Made by a program: the position numbers and the translations under genes
From: Actinomycetota bacterium
GTDB lineage: Bacteria > Actinomycetota > Thermoleophilia > Gaiellales > Gaiellaceae
Assembly (NCBI GenBank): GCA_013697465.1
Contig: JACCWU010000298.1
Coordinates: 1 to 6,941 of the forward strand
Reading direction: 5' to 3'
DNA length: 6,941 nucleotides
Part shown: positions 1-5,472 of the stretch, in pieces
Layout: each line of letters opens with the position of its first letter
Position numbering within the stretch: the first letter of the stretch is position 1
Notes under the pieces: model-generated
Told to the model about the DNA's origin: nothing
Seen by the model: only the letters and a program-made list of their open reading frames with translations
Database searches by the model: none

Positions 1-49
1 TATTACGATGCGGAGCAGCTGACGGCGATCGTCCGTCGGTCCGCCGGGG
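1..49 (+). other. Foreign ruvB fragment at window edge (probable chimeric join)
   Basis: Frame 1 of these bases encodes YYDAEQLTAIVRRSAG, which is the RuvB segment that lies well downstream of Walker A. The resident ruvB has its own copy of that segment at 401-448, reading YYEPEELGLIVRRSAG. The two match at 11 of 16 residues but at only about 33 of 48 bases, so this is a different allele and not a copy of the local one. The frame is lost right after the join: the Walker A sequence GPPGLGKTT begins at 38 in frame 2, and frame 2 has a TGA at 20-22. The bases around 37-49 serve both readings, so the switch sits in shared sequence. A metagenome or contig-end assembly chimera is the simplest explanation; a genuine partial ruvB duplication is the alternative. 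Confidence 0.8.
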
Positions 50-871
50 CTCGGGAAGACGACCCTCGCGACGATCATCCGCGAGGAGCTCGGAGTCGGG
101 CTTCGCACCGTCGCCGGCCCCGCGCTCGAGCGCAAGGGTGACATGGCCGCGATCCTGACCGGCCTCGAACCGCGCGACGTCCTCTTCATCGACGAGATCC
201 ACCGACTGAACCGCGCGATCGAGGAGATCCTGTATCCGGCGCTCGAGGACTTCCGGCTCGACATCATCGTCGGCCAGGGCGCGGCCGCGCGCACGCTGAC
301 GCTGGACCTGCCGCCCTTCACGCTCGTCGGCGCGACGACCAGGACCGGCCTGCTGACGACTCCGCTCCGTGACCGATTCGGGATGACGTTCCGTCTCGGC
401 TACTACGAGCCCGAGGAGCTCGGACTGATCGTGCGCCGCTCGGCCGGGATTCTCGGGGTCGAGATCGACGGCACATCCGCCGACGAGATCGCCGGCCGCG
501 CCCGCGGGACTCCGCGTGTCGCCAACCGGATCCTGCGCCGCGTGCGCGACGTCGCCGAGGTGCGGCATGCCGGCGCCATCACGCTCGACATCGCTCGTGA
601 GGCCCTCGAGTTGCTCGAGGTAGACGAAGTCGGGCTCGAGCGCATCGACCGGGAGCTGCTCGACGCCGTCCTGAACAAGTTCGGAGGTGGTCCTGTCGGG
701 CTCTCGACGCTCGCGGTCACCCTCGGCGAGGAGCAGGACACGATCGAAGACGTCTACGAGCCGTATCTCCTCCAGCTCGGGTTCCTGCAAAGGACCCCGA
801 GAGGTCGGGTCATAACCGGGCTCGGGCGCGCCCATCTCGGCGGGGATCCCCCCATCGACGGCCTGTTCTAG
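38..871 (+). CDS. ruvB: Holliday junction branch migration ATPase RuvB (5'-truncated)
   Basis: RuvB is the hexameric AAA+ motor that, with RuvA, pumps DNA through Holliday junctions before RuvC cuts them; it acts in the cytoplasm on DNA. Seen in order: Walker A GPPGLGKTT at 38-64; Walker B FIDEIH at 185-202; the hairpin-strand region before LVGATTR; the PLRDRFG motif carrying the arginine finger (368-370); sensor 2 RGTPR ending near 517; then the C-terminal winged helix with NKFGGGPVGL and EDVYEPYLLQLGF. The C terminus ends normally for the family. The usual ~60 residues before Walker A are missing, because the sequence left of about 38 belongs to another ruvB fragment. The first in-frame ATG is at 143, but a protein from there would lack Walker A and could not be a working RuvB, so 143 is not the true start. 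It probably shares a transcript with the next gene. Confidence 0.96.
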   Translation, partial: GPPGLGKTTLATIIREELGVGLRTVAGPALERKGDMAAILTGLEPRDVLFIDEIHRLNRAIEEILYPALEDFRLDIIVGQGAAARTLTLDLPPFTLVGATTRTGLLTTPLRDRFGMTFRLGYYEPEELGLIVRRSAGILGVEIDGTSADEIAGRARGTPRVANRILRRVRDVAEVRHAGAITLDIAREALELLEVDEVGLERIDRELLDAVLNKFGGGPVGLSTLAVTLGEEQDTIEDVYEPYLLQLGFLQRTPRGRVITGLGRAHLGGDPPIDGLF

Positions 872-873
872 CC

Positions 874-1191
874 ATGTCCGTCAACATCTGGACACCCGGG
901 ATGGCCGGTCCGTTGGACGAGTTCGTCGGCCGCGTCATACGCATGGCCGAGGTGTTTGCGGAGAAGAACGGGCTCGAGCAGGCCGAGGTTCGCATGGAGC
1001 TCGTGGACGGCTCGCGCCACGTTCTCGCCTCGGCGACTCCGGAGCCGGGCTTCGGGTTCTTTTCCTTCATGCCGCACCAAGACGAAGGAGATCAGCCGAG
1101 CCGCGTCATCGTGCCGATCGGAGCGGTCAAGCTCATCGAGATCTCGATGCCCGATCCAGAACGCCGCTTCGGCTTCTCCGCCACGGAGTAG
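874..1191 (+). CDS. Unknown 105-aa protein, apparently coupled to ruvB
   Basis: I do not recognise this protein. It starts at an ATG two bases after the ruvB stop, with no Shine-Dalgarno sequence of its own, so translational coupling with ruvB in one operon is likely. The N-terminal ~40 residues look helical (GPLDEFVGRVIRMAEVFAEK). The rest looks like alternating strands (AEVRMELVDG, HVLASATPEP, FGFFSFMPHQ, VIVPIGAVKLIEIS), suggesting a small alpha/beta or beta-sandwich fold. There is no signal peptide, membrane segment, cysteine pair or catalytic motif. The reading frame has the high third-position GC of its neighbours and competes with no better frame. The position beside ruvB makes a DNA-linked role possible, but that is only guilt by association. 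A GC-rich hairpin lies across its stop codon. Confidence 0.78.
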   Translation: MSVNIWTPGMAGPLDEFVGRVIRMAEVFAEKNGLEQAEVRMELVDGSRHVLASATPEPGFGFFSFMPHQDEGDQPSRVIVPIGAVKLIEISMPDPERRFGFSATE

Positions 1192-1199
1192 CCGCGGCG
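1165..1199. terminator. GC-rich hairpin between convergent genes
   Basis: CGGCT (1170-1174) pairs with AGCCG (1190-1194) and CTCCG (1176-1180) with CGGAG (1184-1188). A single T/T mismatch separates the two helices, and the loop is three bases (CCA). Three more base pairs (1165-1167 with 1197-1199) can form outside after a G-U pair and a mismatch. The stop codon of the 105-aa gene (1189-1191) is inside the stem. The minus-strand gene ends at 1213, so the hairpin lies just downstream of both genes and could end transcripts from either side. There is no U tract, so this is inferred from structure and position only. Confidence 0.55.
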
Positions 1200-1212
1200 T
1201 ATAGGACGGGAG

Positions 1213-1668
1213 TCAGCCTCGGTATTGCAGGTCGCGCCAGGAAGGAACCGGAGCGAGCTCGAGGAGCGTCCGGCCTCCCTCGGGCTCGGCGTAACCGAAG
1301 TCTCCGGTGTCGTCGAGCCACGACACGTCGAGGAGCCCCTCCTTCACGCGGTGATCGAGCCAGGCGCCGCGGAACACGAGCTTGCGCAGCCAGTAGACGA
1401 GCGACTCGCCCTCGACGAGCGACACGCGCTCCCAGTGGCGGTTGAGGTAGAGCCCAAGTCCGCTCCGAGGGTCGACGATGCGGCCGTCCGCGGCAAGCTC
1501 GACGAGGTCGGCGGCTTCGTCCTCGTCGAGCTCGTTCGACTCGATGAGCCCGATGCGCACTGCCGCGGCGGTCACCCTCTGCTCGAAGTCGTCTGCGTTG
1601 AACTCGAAGCGATGACCGAGGAACTCGACGACGAAGTCGTCTCCCGAGCGGTAGTTGGCCGCGATCAT
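1213..1668 (-). CDS. Unknown 151-aa acidic protein
   Basis: I do not recognise this family. The minus-strand frame is chosen over the opposite frame (1225-1686) because it has normal aromatic content, strong GC in third codon positions and alternating hydrophobic patterns, while the other frame reads like an antisense shadow. It is acidic and apparently soluble. It opens with likely strands (DDFVVEFLGHRFEF), then has an acidic helical stretch (NELDEDEAADLVELAADG), then a region rich in Trp and Tyr (NRHWERVSLVEGESLVYWL). There is no signal peptide or membrane helix. The ATG at 1668 is the only ordinary start. The frame stays open upstream (SLDTLLAM would read through) but has no ATG, GTG or TTG nearby, and a -10-like TACGCT ends seven bases before the ATG. 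The gene is divergent from the membrane protein at 1697 and convergent with the 105-aa gene. Confidence 0.75.
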   Translation of the reverse strand: MIAANYRSGDDFVVEFLGHRFEFNADDFEQRVTAAAVRIGLIESNELDEDEAADLVELAADGRIVDPRSGLGLYLNRHWERVSLVEGESLVYWLRKLVFRGAWLDHRVKEGLLDVSWLDDTGDFGYAEPEGGRTLLELAPVPSWRDLQYRG

Positions 1669-1675
1669 CGCGAGC

Positions 1676-1681
1676 AGCGTA
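1676..1681 (-). promoter_or_regulatory. Candidate -10 element (TACGCT) for the 151-aa gene
   Basis: On the minus strand TACGCT fits TAnnnT, and exactly seven bases separate it from the ATG at 1668. That places the transcription start at or next to the A of ATG, so the mRNA would be leaderless. No Shine-Dalgarno sequence is present, which agrees. No recognisable -35 box is seen. Confidence 0.45.
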
Positions 1682-1683
1682 TC

Positions 1684-1689
1684 TAGGCT
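1684..1689 (+). promoter_or_regulatory. Candidate -10 element (TAGGCT) for the small membrane protein
   Basis: TAGGCT fits TAnnnT and ends seven bases before an in-frame GTG at 1697, again giving a leaderless arrangement. It lies two bases from the opposite-facing TACGCT, so two polymerases could not occupy both at once. No -35 box is evident. Confidence 0.4.
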
Positions 1690-1696
1690 TCCCGAC

Positions 1697-1903
1697 GTGG
1701 GATCGCCTCGGGTCTGGGTCGCAATGGCTGCGGTCGTGCTGCTCGTGTGGCTCGTCGGAGCGGCGGTGACGAAGTACTCGCTCGAGCAGATGGCGTACTA
1801 CACGCCCATCGCCGTCGTCGTGCTCGGGGTGACGGTAGGCATCGTCCTGCTCTGGGTCAAGATCGTCCTGGACTCCCTTCGTCGCCGCCGCGGCAGCAGC
1901 TGA
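1697..1903 (+). CDS. Small protein with two membrane helices, unknown function
   Basis: About 68 residues if it starts at the GTG at 1697. Two hydrophobic segments are clear: VWVAMAAVVLLVWLVGAAV, then after a short polar turn (TKYSLEQMAYY) TPIAVVVLGVTVGIVLLWVKIVL. The tail is basic (SLRRRRGSS), so by the positive-inside rule both ends are probably cytoplasmic and the turn is outside. I chose GTG 1697 because a TAGGCT -10-like hexamer lies seven bases upstream and because the ATG at 1655 would overlap the divergent gene's first codons. An ATG at 1724 would cut into the first helix. It lies 33 bases upstream of recJ on the same strand. No family is recognised; it lacks a clear YajC or TatA signature. 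Confidence 0.68.
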   Translation: MGSPRVWVAMAAVVLLVWLVGAAVTKYSLEQMAYYTPIAVVVLGVTVGIVLLWVKIVLDSLRRRRGSS

Positions 1904-1922
1904 TCACGTCCGAAGCCGTCCC

Positions 1923-1928
1923 TAACGT
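1923..1928 (+). promoter_or_regulatory. Candidate -10 element (TAACGT) for recJ
   Basis: TAACGT fits TAnnnT and ends eight bases before the recJ ATG at 1937. There is no Shine-Dalgarno sequence between them, so a leaderless recJ mRNA is plausible. recJ may also be read from the small upstream membrane-protein gene, only 33 bases away. Confidence 0.4.
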
Positions 1929-1936
1929 CACTCGTC

Positions 1937-3811
1937 ATGACGGGTGTCTGGACGATCGCCCCCTTCGACGCACCGGCGGCCGCAGCGCTCGCGCGGGAGC
2001 TCGACCTGAGCGAGGTCACGGCATCGGTACTCGCGCGTCGCGGGTATGGCGACGTCGAGACGGCTAGGAGCTTCCTCGACGCCGCGCTTCCCGGCCACGA
2101 TCCATCCCTGCTGGGCGACATGGCCCTCGCGGTCGAGCGCATTCGGGATGCGATCGCCTCGAGCAAGCGGATCTGCGTCCACGGCGCCTACGACGTCGAC
2201 GGGATCTGCGCGACCGCACTTGCCGTGTTGCTCCTCCGCGAGCTCGGCGCCGATGTCGTCTGGCACCTTCCGAGCCGTTTCGAGGAAGGCTATGGCGTGT
2301 CCAGCGAGACGCTTGCCCGCTTGGCGGACGACGGTGTCGGGCTCGTGCTGACGGTCGACTGCGGCATCACCGCCGTGCAGGAGATCGCGGAGGCGAAGGC
2401 GCTCGGGATGGACGTGATCGTCACGGACCATCACCGGCCGGGAGACGTGCTCCCGGACTGTCCGATCGTGGCGACACGTCCGTCGACGTACCCCTTTCCC
2501 GAGCTCTGCGGAACGGGAGTCGTCCACAAGCTCGGCGAGGCTCTGCTCGGGCCCGATCATCCGGCGGTTCGCCGAAACCTCGACCTCGTGGCGCTCGCGA
2601 CGGTGGCTGACGTCGTCCCGCTCGTCGACGAGAACCGCGCCCTCGCGACGGCCGGCCTGCGGGCGCTCGCGTGTAATCGCCGGCCTGGGCTGCAGGCGCT
2701 CATGAGAAACGCTCGGGTCGATCCCGCAACCCTCGATGCATCGTCGATCGGGTTCCGGCTCGCGCCGAGGATCAACGCGGCCGGACGGCTCTGCCGGCCC
2801 GACATCGCGCTCGAGCTGATCCTCACCGAGGACCCGGGTCGCGCGAAGGAGCTCGCGGAGGAGCTCGAGGTGCTCAACCGCGAGCGTCAAGCGGTCGAGG
2901 ACCGAATCCTGCGCGAGGCGATCGACCTCGTCGAGTCGTTGCCCGAGGTGAAGCGACGGCGGCGCGGCTATGTCCTCTGGCACGAGGGCTGGCACCAGGG
3001 CGTGATCGGAATCGTCGCTTCACGGCTCGTCGAGCGGTTCCATCGTCCGGTGGTTCTCGTCGCGGGCGGTGTGGACGGGTGGAAGGGATCCGGCCGCTCG
3101 ATCTCCAGCTTCGACCTTCACGGTGCGCTCGCCGCCTGCTCGGATCACCTCGAGCGCTTCGGGGGACACCGCGCTGCGGCAGGGCTCTCCATCGACCCGT
3201 TGCGAATCGAGGCCTTCGCCGAGGCCTTCGGCGCCCATGCCGACTCCGTGCTCGACGAAGGAGATCTCGCTCCGGTGACACCGGTCGATGCCGTCGTGTC
3301 CGGTCGCGACCTGACGCTTCCGCTCGCCCAGGAGCTCGAGCGGCTGGCGCCGTTCGGGCTCGGGAACCCTGACGTCACGCTGCTTGTTCCCGCGTGCGAG
3401 GCGGTTGATCCGACGACGGTCGGGGAAGGCAAGCACCTCCGCTTCCGCGTTCGCCAGCACGGGCACGACGCGGGGACCGCGATCGCCTTCGGTCAGGGAT
3501 CCCAGGTCGACCGGCTGCGCGCCGAGGGGCGGTTCGACGTCGCCTTCCGGCTCAAGCAGAACCACTGGAACGGGACGGTCGCGCCCCAGCTCGTTGTCCG
3601 GCGGCTCTTCGACACGCCGGAGAGCTACGAGCAGATACGAGACCTTCTCGGCGGCTACTGGCGGCAGGGCGAGGAAGCATGGACCCCGGAGGCGCGCCGG
3701 ATCTTCGTCGAGCTCGGCCTCGATCCCACGAGCCCGGCGCGTCGGCAGCTGCTCGAGTCCGAGACGTTCCGCGCGCTGCTCGAAGCCGAGGCCCTCCCGC
3801 GCGCAGCCTAG
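1937..3811 (+). CDS. recJ: Single-stranded-DNA-specific exonuclease RecJ
   Basis: RecJ degrades single-stranded DNA 5' to 3' with two metal ions, feeding recombination, mismatch repair and stalled-fork repair. At 624 residues it has family length. DHH-domain motifs: HGAYDVDG (82-89), VDCG with D141, TDHH (163-166), and ATVADVVPL with D225. The DHHA1 half follows: a coiled linker near 300-325, GYVLWHEGWHQGVIGIVASRL (344-364), GSGRSISSFDLHGAL (384-398) and GGHRAAAG (409-416). An OB-fold-like region with LAPFGLGNP (470-478) comes next, then a ~60-residue C-terminal tail. Motif I normally reads GDYDxDG; here the first Asp is Ala (A84, GCC at 2186-2188), while D86 and D88 remain. The ATG at 1937 gives a normal N terminus. 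The last four bases are shared with the convergent lrp-type gene. Confidence 0.98.
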   Translation: MTGVWTIAPFDAPAAAALARELDLSEVTASVLARRGYGDVETARSFLDAALPGHDPSLLGDMALAVERIRDAIASSKRICVHGAYDVDGICATALAVLLLRELGADVVWHLPSRFEEGYGVSSETLARLADDGVGLVLTVDCGITAVQEIAEAKALGMDVIVTDHHRPGDVLPDCPIVATRPSTYPFPELCGTGVVHKLGEALLGPDHPAVRRNLDLVALATVADVVPLVDENRALATAGLRALACNRRPGLQALMRNARVDPATLDASSIGFRLAPRINAAGRLCRPDIALELILTEDPGRAKELAEELEVLNRERQAVEDRILREAIDLVESLPEVKRRRRGYVLWHEGWHQGVIGIVASRLVERFHRPVVLVAGGVDGWKGSGRSISSFDLHGALAACSDHLERFGGHRAAAGLSIDPLRIEAFAEAFGAHADSVLDEGDLAPVTPVDAVVSGRDLTLPLAQELERLAPFGLGNPDVTLLVPACEAVDPTTVGEGKHLRFRVRQHGHDAGTAIAFGQGSQVDRLRAEGRFDVAFRLKQNHWNGTVAPQLVVRRLFDTPESYEQIRDLLGGYWRQGEEAWTPEARRIFVELGLDPTSPARRQLLESETFRALLEAEALPRAA

Positions 3812-3818
3812 GCGCGTG
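3798..3818. terminator. Dyad over the shared recJ / lrp-type stop codons
   Basis: CGCGC (3800-3804) pairs with GCGCG (3812-3816) across a seven-base loop containing CTAG. A G-U pair and one more C-G pair extend the stem outward. The palindrome GCCTAGGC (3806-3813) is an alternative pairing. Both convergent genes stop inside the loop, so the structure could serve both transcripts. There is no U tract, and the short stem makes this tentative. Confidence 0.3.
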
Positions 3819-4323
3819 ACTCCTCGACGTCTTCGACCGCTTGCAGCGGCGGACTGCGGCGCGGAACCGGCGCCGAGTGCACGATCGACGTCGTCGTGAG
3901 GCCGTACGGGGTGAAGCGGTCGAGGAGCTCCTCCAGGTCGTCGATCGAGCGGAGCTGGAGCTTGAGGAGGAAGCAATCCTCGCCGGTGATTCGGTAGCAC
4001 TCGGTGACCTCGGGCGTCTCTTGGGCGATCTCGGGAATCCGCCGGAGCTGGCCTGGGGCGGGCCTGATGCGGACGACCGCACTGACCAGGAAGCCGAGCG
4101 CTCTCGGGTCGATCTCCGCGGTGTAGCCGACGATCACTCCGGCGCGCTCGAGCCGGTCCACGCGCTCCATCACCGCGGGCGCCGACATCCCGATCCGGCG
4201 TCCGAGCTCTGCCATGCTGAGGCGCCCGTTCTCCTGGAGCTCCTGTAGCAAACGGAGGTTGATTGCATCCAGCAGGTTCGCTTCGTAAGCGTTGGCATCC
4301 CGCATCCTTGCTTTCCCAGTCAT
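3808..4323 (-). CDS. Lrp/AsnC-family transcriptional regulator
   Basis: 171 residues from the ATG at 4323, a normal size for the family. Residues ~16-63 form the N-terminal helix-turn-helix (LLDAINLRLLQELQENGRLSMAELGRRIGMSAPAVMERVDRLERAGVI). Residues ~66-150 form the ligand-binding RAM/AsnC domain (GYTAEIDPRALGF, EVTECYRITGEDCFLLKLQL, TTTSIVHS). Such proteins form octamers or dimers, bind amino acids and usually control a neighbouring transport or metabolic gene. Here the divergent neighbour is an RhtA-like exporter 62 bases away, so that is the likely target, probably together with its own gene. I chose 4323 because GAAGGAG lies 11 bases upstream. An ATG at 4305 is possible, and the longer frame to 4434 would run into the exporter gene. 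The effector amino acid cannot be read from the sequence. Confidence 0.95.
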   Translation of the reverse strand: MTGKARMRDANAYEANLLDAINLRLLQELQENGRLSMAELGRRIGMSAPAVMERVDRLERAGVIVGYTAEIDPRALGFLVSAVVRIRPAPGQLRRIPEIAQETPEVTECYRITGEDCFLLKLQLRSIDDLEELLDRFTPYGLTTTSIVHSAPVPRRSPPLQAVEDVEESRA

Positions 4324-4385
4324 GTGCGCACGAACTCCTTCGATCGACCCTTCCATGATCGCACGTTTCACCCGACCATGTCGGC
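4324..4385. promoter_or_regulatory. Divergent control region between lrp-type gene and exporter
   Basis: This 62-bp gap must hold both promoters and probably the Lrp-type operator. Dyads seen: GTGCGCAC (4324-4331), TCGATCGA (4340-4347) and CCGAC-CAT-GTCGG (4372-4384), the last directly before the exporter ATG. CTCCTTC at 4335-4341 is the minus-strand Shine-Dalgarno sequence of the regulator. No TAnnnT hexamer sits at leaderless spacing before the exporter, unlike the other starts in the window. Which dyad is the operator is unknown. Confidence 0.5.
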
Positions 4386-5303
4386 ATGGCGACGAGACTT
4401 CGGAAACGGGCTGCTCTTCCCGCGCCGCGCGCACCCAGGATCGCGCGGATCGCCGAGAGCGCGCCCCCGCACGCGTTCTTCGTTGCCAGCGCGATCTTTC
4501 ACTACCTCGGACCTGCGTTCGCCGTTCTGCTCTTCGCTCGCGTCGATCCGCTCGGAGTAGCGTGGCTGCGGATTGTGAGCGCGGGGGCGATCTTCGCCGT
4601 CTGGCGGCGTCCGTGGCGATCCTTGGCCTCGCTCGACGTAGCGACCCGGCGGCTCCTCCTCGCCCTCGGCGTCGTTCTCGCCGTCATGAACGCCTGCTTC
4701 TACGTGGCGATCGACAGGCTCCCACTCGGAACCGTCGCCGCGATCGAGTTTCTCCCGGTGATACTCCTCGCCGCCCTGGGCGCGAGGACGCCGAGAAACG
4801 CGCTTGCGCTCGTGCTCGCGGTGCCTGGCGTGTACGTGCTCACCGACGTTCGCCTCGAGGGTGAGCCGGTCGGCGTGGCTTTCGCCTTCGCGAACGCCCT
4901 GCTCTTTGCGGTCTACATCGTGCTCGCACACCGAGTCTCCCGCATCGAGTCGATCGGGCGCATCGACGGGCTCGCTCTGGCGATGCTGGTCGCGACCGTG
5001 GCGATCACGCCTTTGGGTGCGTGGGGAGCAGCACCGGCGCTTCTCGATCCGGTAGCCCTCGCGGCCGGCATCGGCGTAGGCGTCGCATCGTCGGTCATTC
5101 CGTACGTGTTCGACCAGCTCGCCATGGGTCGGCTCAGTCGTTCGACGTACTCGCTCCTGGTCTCTCTCCTCCCGGCGACGGCCACGGTGGTTGGCATCGT
5201 CGTGCTCGCGCAGATTCCGTCACAGACGGAGGTGCTCGGCGTCGCACTCGTCGTCGCGGCGGTCGCAATCCACCGCGAGGTCGCCGGTCCCTCGTCTCTC
5301 TAG
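4386..5303 (+). CDS. EamA/DMT-family exporter, RhtA-like (amino-acid efflux)
   Basis: 305 residues with about ten hydrophobic segments in two five-helix EamA repeats (roughly 29-50, 56-73, 89-109, 113-131, 138-154, then 161-181, 194-212, 223-241, 252-275, 281-297), so it is an integral inner-membrane protein. VMNACFYVAIDRLPLGTVAAIEF (100-122) and SSVIPYVFDQLAMGRLSRSTY (235-255) closely follow the pattern I remember for E. coli RhtA, the threonine/homoserine exporter; EamA proteins also export Cys-pathway metabolites and other amino acids. The N-terminal ~28 residues are basic and cytoplasmic, longer than in RhtA. The only ATG in frame is 4386, with no Shine-Dalgarno sequence. Divergence from an Lrp-type regulator supports amino-acid efflux controlled by that regulator. 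The substrate is inferred, not shown. Confidence 0.93.
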   Translation: MATRLRKRAALPAPRAPRIARIAESAPPHAFFVASAIFHYLGPAFAVLLFARVDPLGVAWLRIVSAGAIFAVWRRPWRSLASLDVATRRLLLALGVVLAVMNACFYVAIDRLPLGTVAAIEFLPVILLAALGARTPRNALALVLAVPGVYVLTDVRLEGEPVGVAFAFANALLFAVYIVLAHRVSRIESIGRIDGLALAMLVATVAITPLGAWGAAPALLDPVALAAGIGVGVASSVIPYVFDQLAMGRLSRSTYSLLVSLLPATATVVGIVVLAQIPSQTEVLGVALVVAAVAIHREVAGPSSL

Positions 5304-5313
5304 CCGAGACCGG

Positions 5314-5368
5314 GTCGCGACGGAGCGAGGGCGTCGCGCATCGCGACCGCGAGCCGTCTCGCGAGACG
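5314..5368. terminator. Cluster of three GC-rich dyads after the exporter gene
   Basis: Three inverted repeats follow the exporter stop: GTCGCGAC (5314-5321), GTCGCG-CAT-CGCGAC (5333-5347) and a 14-bp perfect palindrome CGTCTCGCGAGACG (5355-5368). The first and second can also pair with each other. None is followed by a T tract. They probably end the exporter transcript or insulate rel from it. The palindrome could instead be a protein-binding site. The rest of the 176-bp gap holds another hairpin and the rel promoter candidate. Confidence 0.4.
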
Positions 5369-5427
5369 CTGCCTGAGCCAGCGTTTGAGCGGGCGCATGG
5401 GCAAGCGGACTTCGCCGCCGCGCGCGC

Positions 5428-5448
5428 TCCTCCTCCGCGGCAGGAGGA
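5428..5448. repeat. Hairpin upstream of rel: TCCTCCT / AGGAGGA
   Basis: TCCTCCT (5428-5434) and AGGAGGA (5442-5448) form a perfect seven-base stem with the loop CCGCGGC. The right arm looks like a strong Shine-Dalgarno sequence but is followed at once by an out-of-frame ATG (5448-5450) and is 31 bases from the rel start, so it is not rel's ribosome-binding site in the usual sense. If transcription of rel starts near 5480 the hairpin is not in the mRNA and would act, if at all, as DNA. Confidence 0.4.
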
Positions 5449-5466
5449 TGCACGGGGGACGCTCAG

Positions 5467-5472
5467 TACACT
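5467..5472 (+). promoter_or_regulatory. Candidate -10 element (TACACT) for rel
   Basis: TACACT matches TATAAT at four of six bases and ends seven bases before the rel ATG at 5480, so transcription would start on or beside the start codon. No Shine-Dalgarno sequence lies in those seven bases (GAAACTC). No -35 box is recognisable at 16-18 bases upstream. Confidence 0.5.

Noticed and set aside
1225..1686. 153-aa plus-strand frame opposite the 151-aa gene
   Set aside because: It lacks normal hydrophobic and aromatic patterning and reads as the antisense shadow of the better-supported minus-strand gene.
1928..2995. 355-aa minus-strand frame opposite recJ
   Set aside because: It is antisense to the RecJ catalytic motifs and shows no domain of its own.
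3020..4387. 455-aa minus-strand frame covering the end of recJ and all of the lrp-type gene
   Set aside because: It covers two genes with clear motifs in other frames, and its own composition is arginine- and proline-rich shadow sequence.
4324..4434. N-terminal extension of the Lrp-type regulator to the ATG at 4434
   Set aside because: It would overlap the start of the divergent exporter and add residues absent from the family; the ATG at 4323 has a GAAGGAG sequence upstream.
5442..5450. AGGAGG as the ribosome site for rel, with ATG at 5448
   Set aside because: The ATG is out of frame with rel and touches the AGGAGG; the homologous N terminus begins at 5480.
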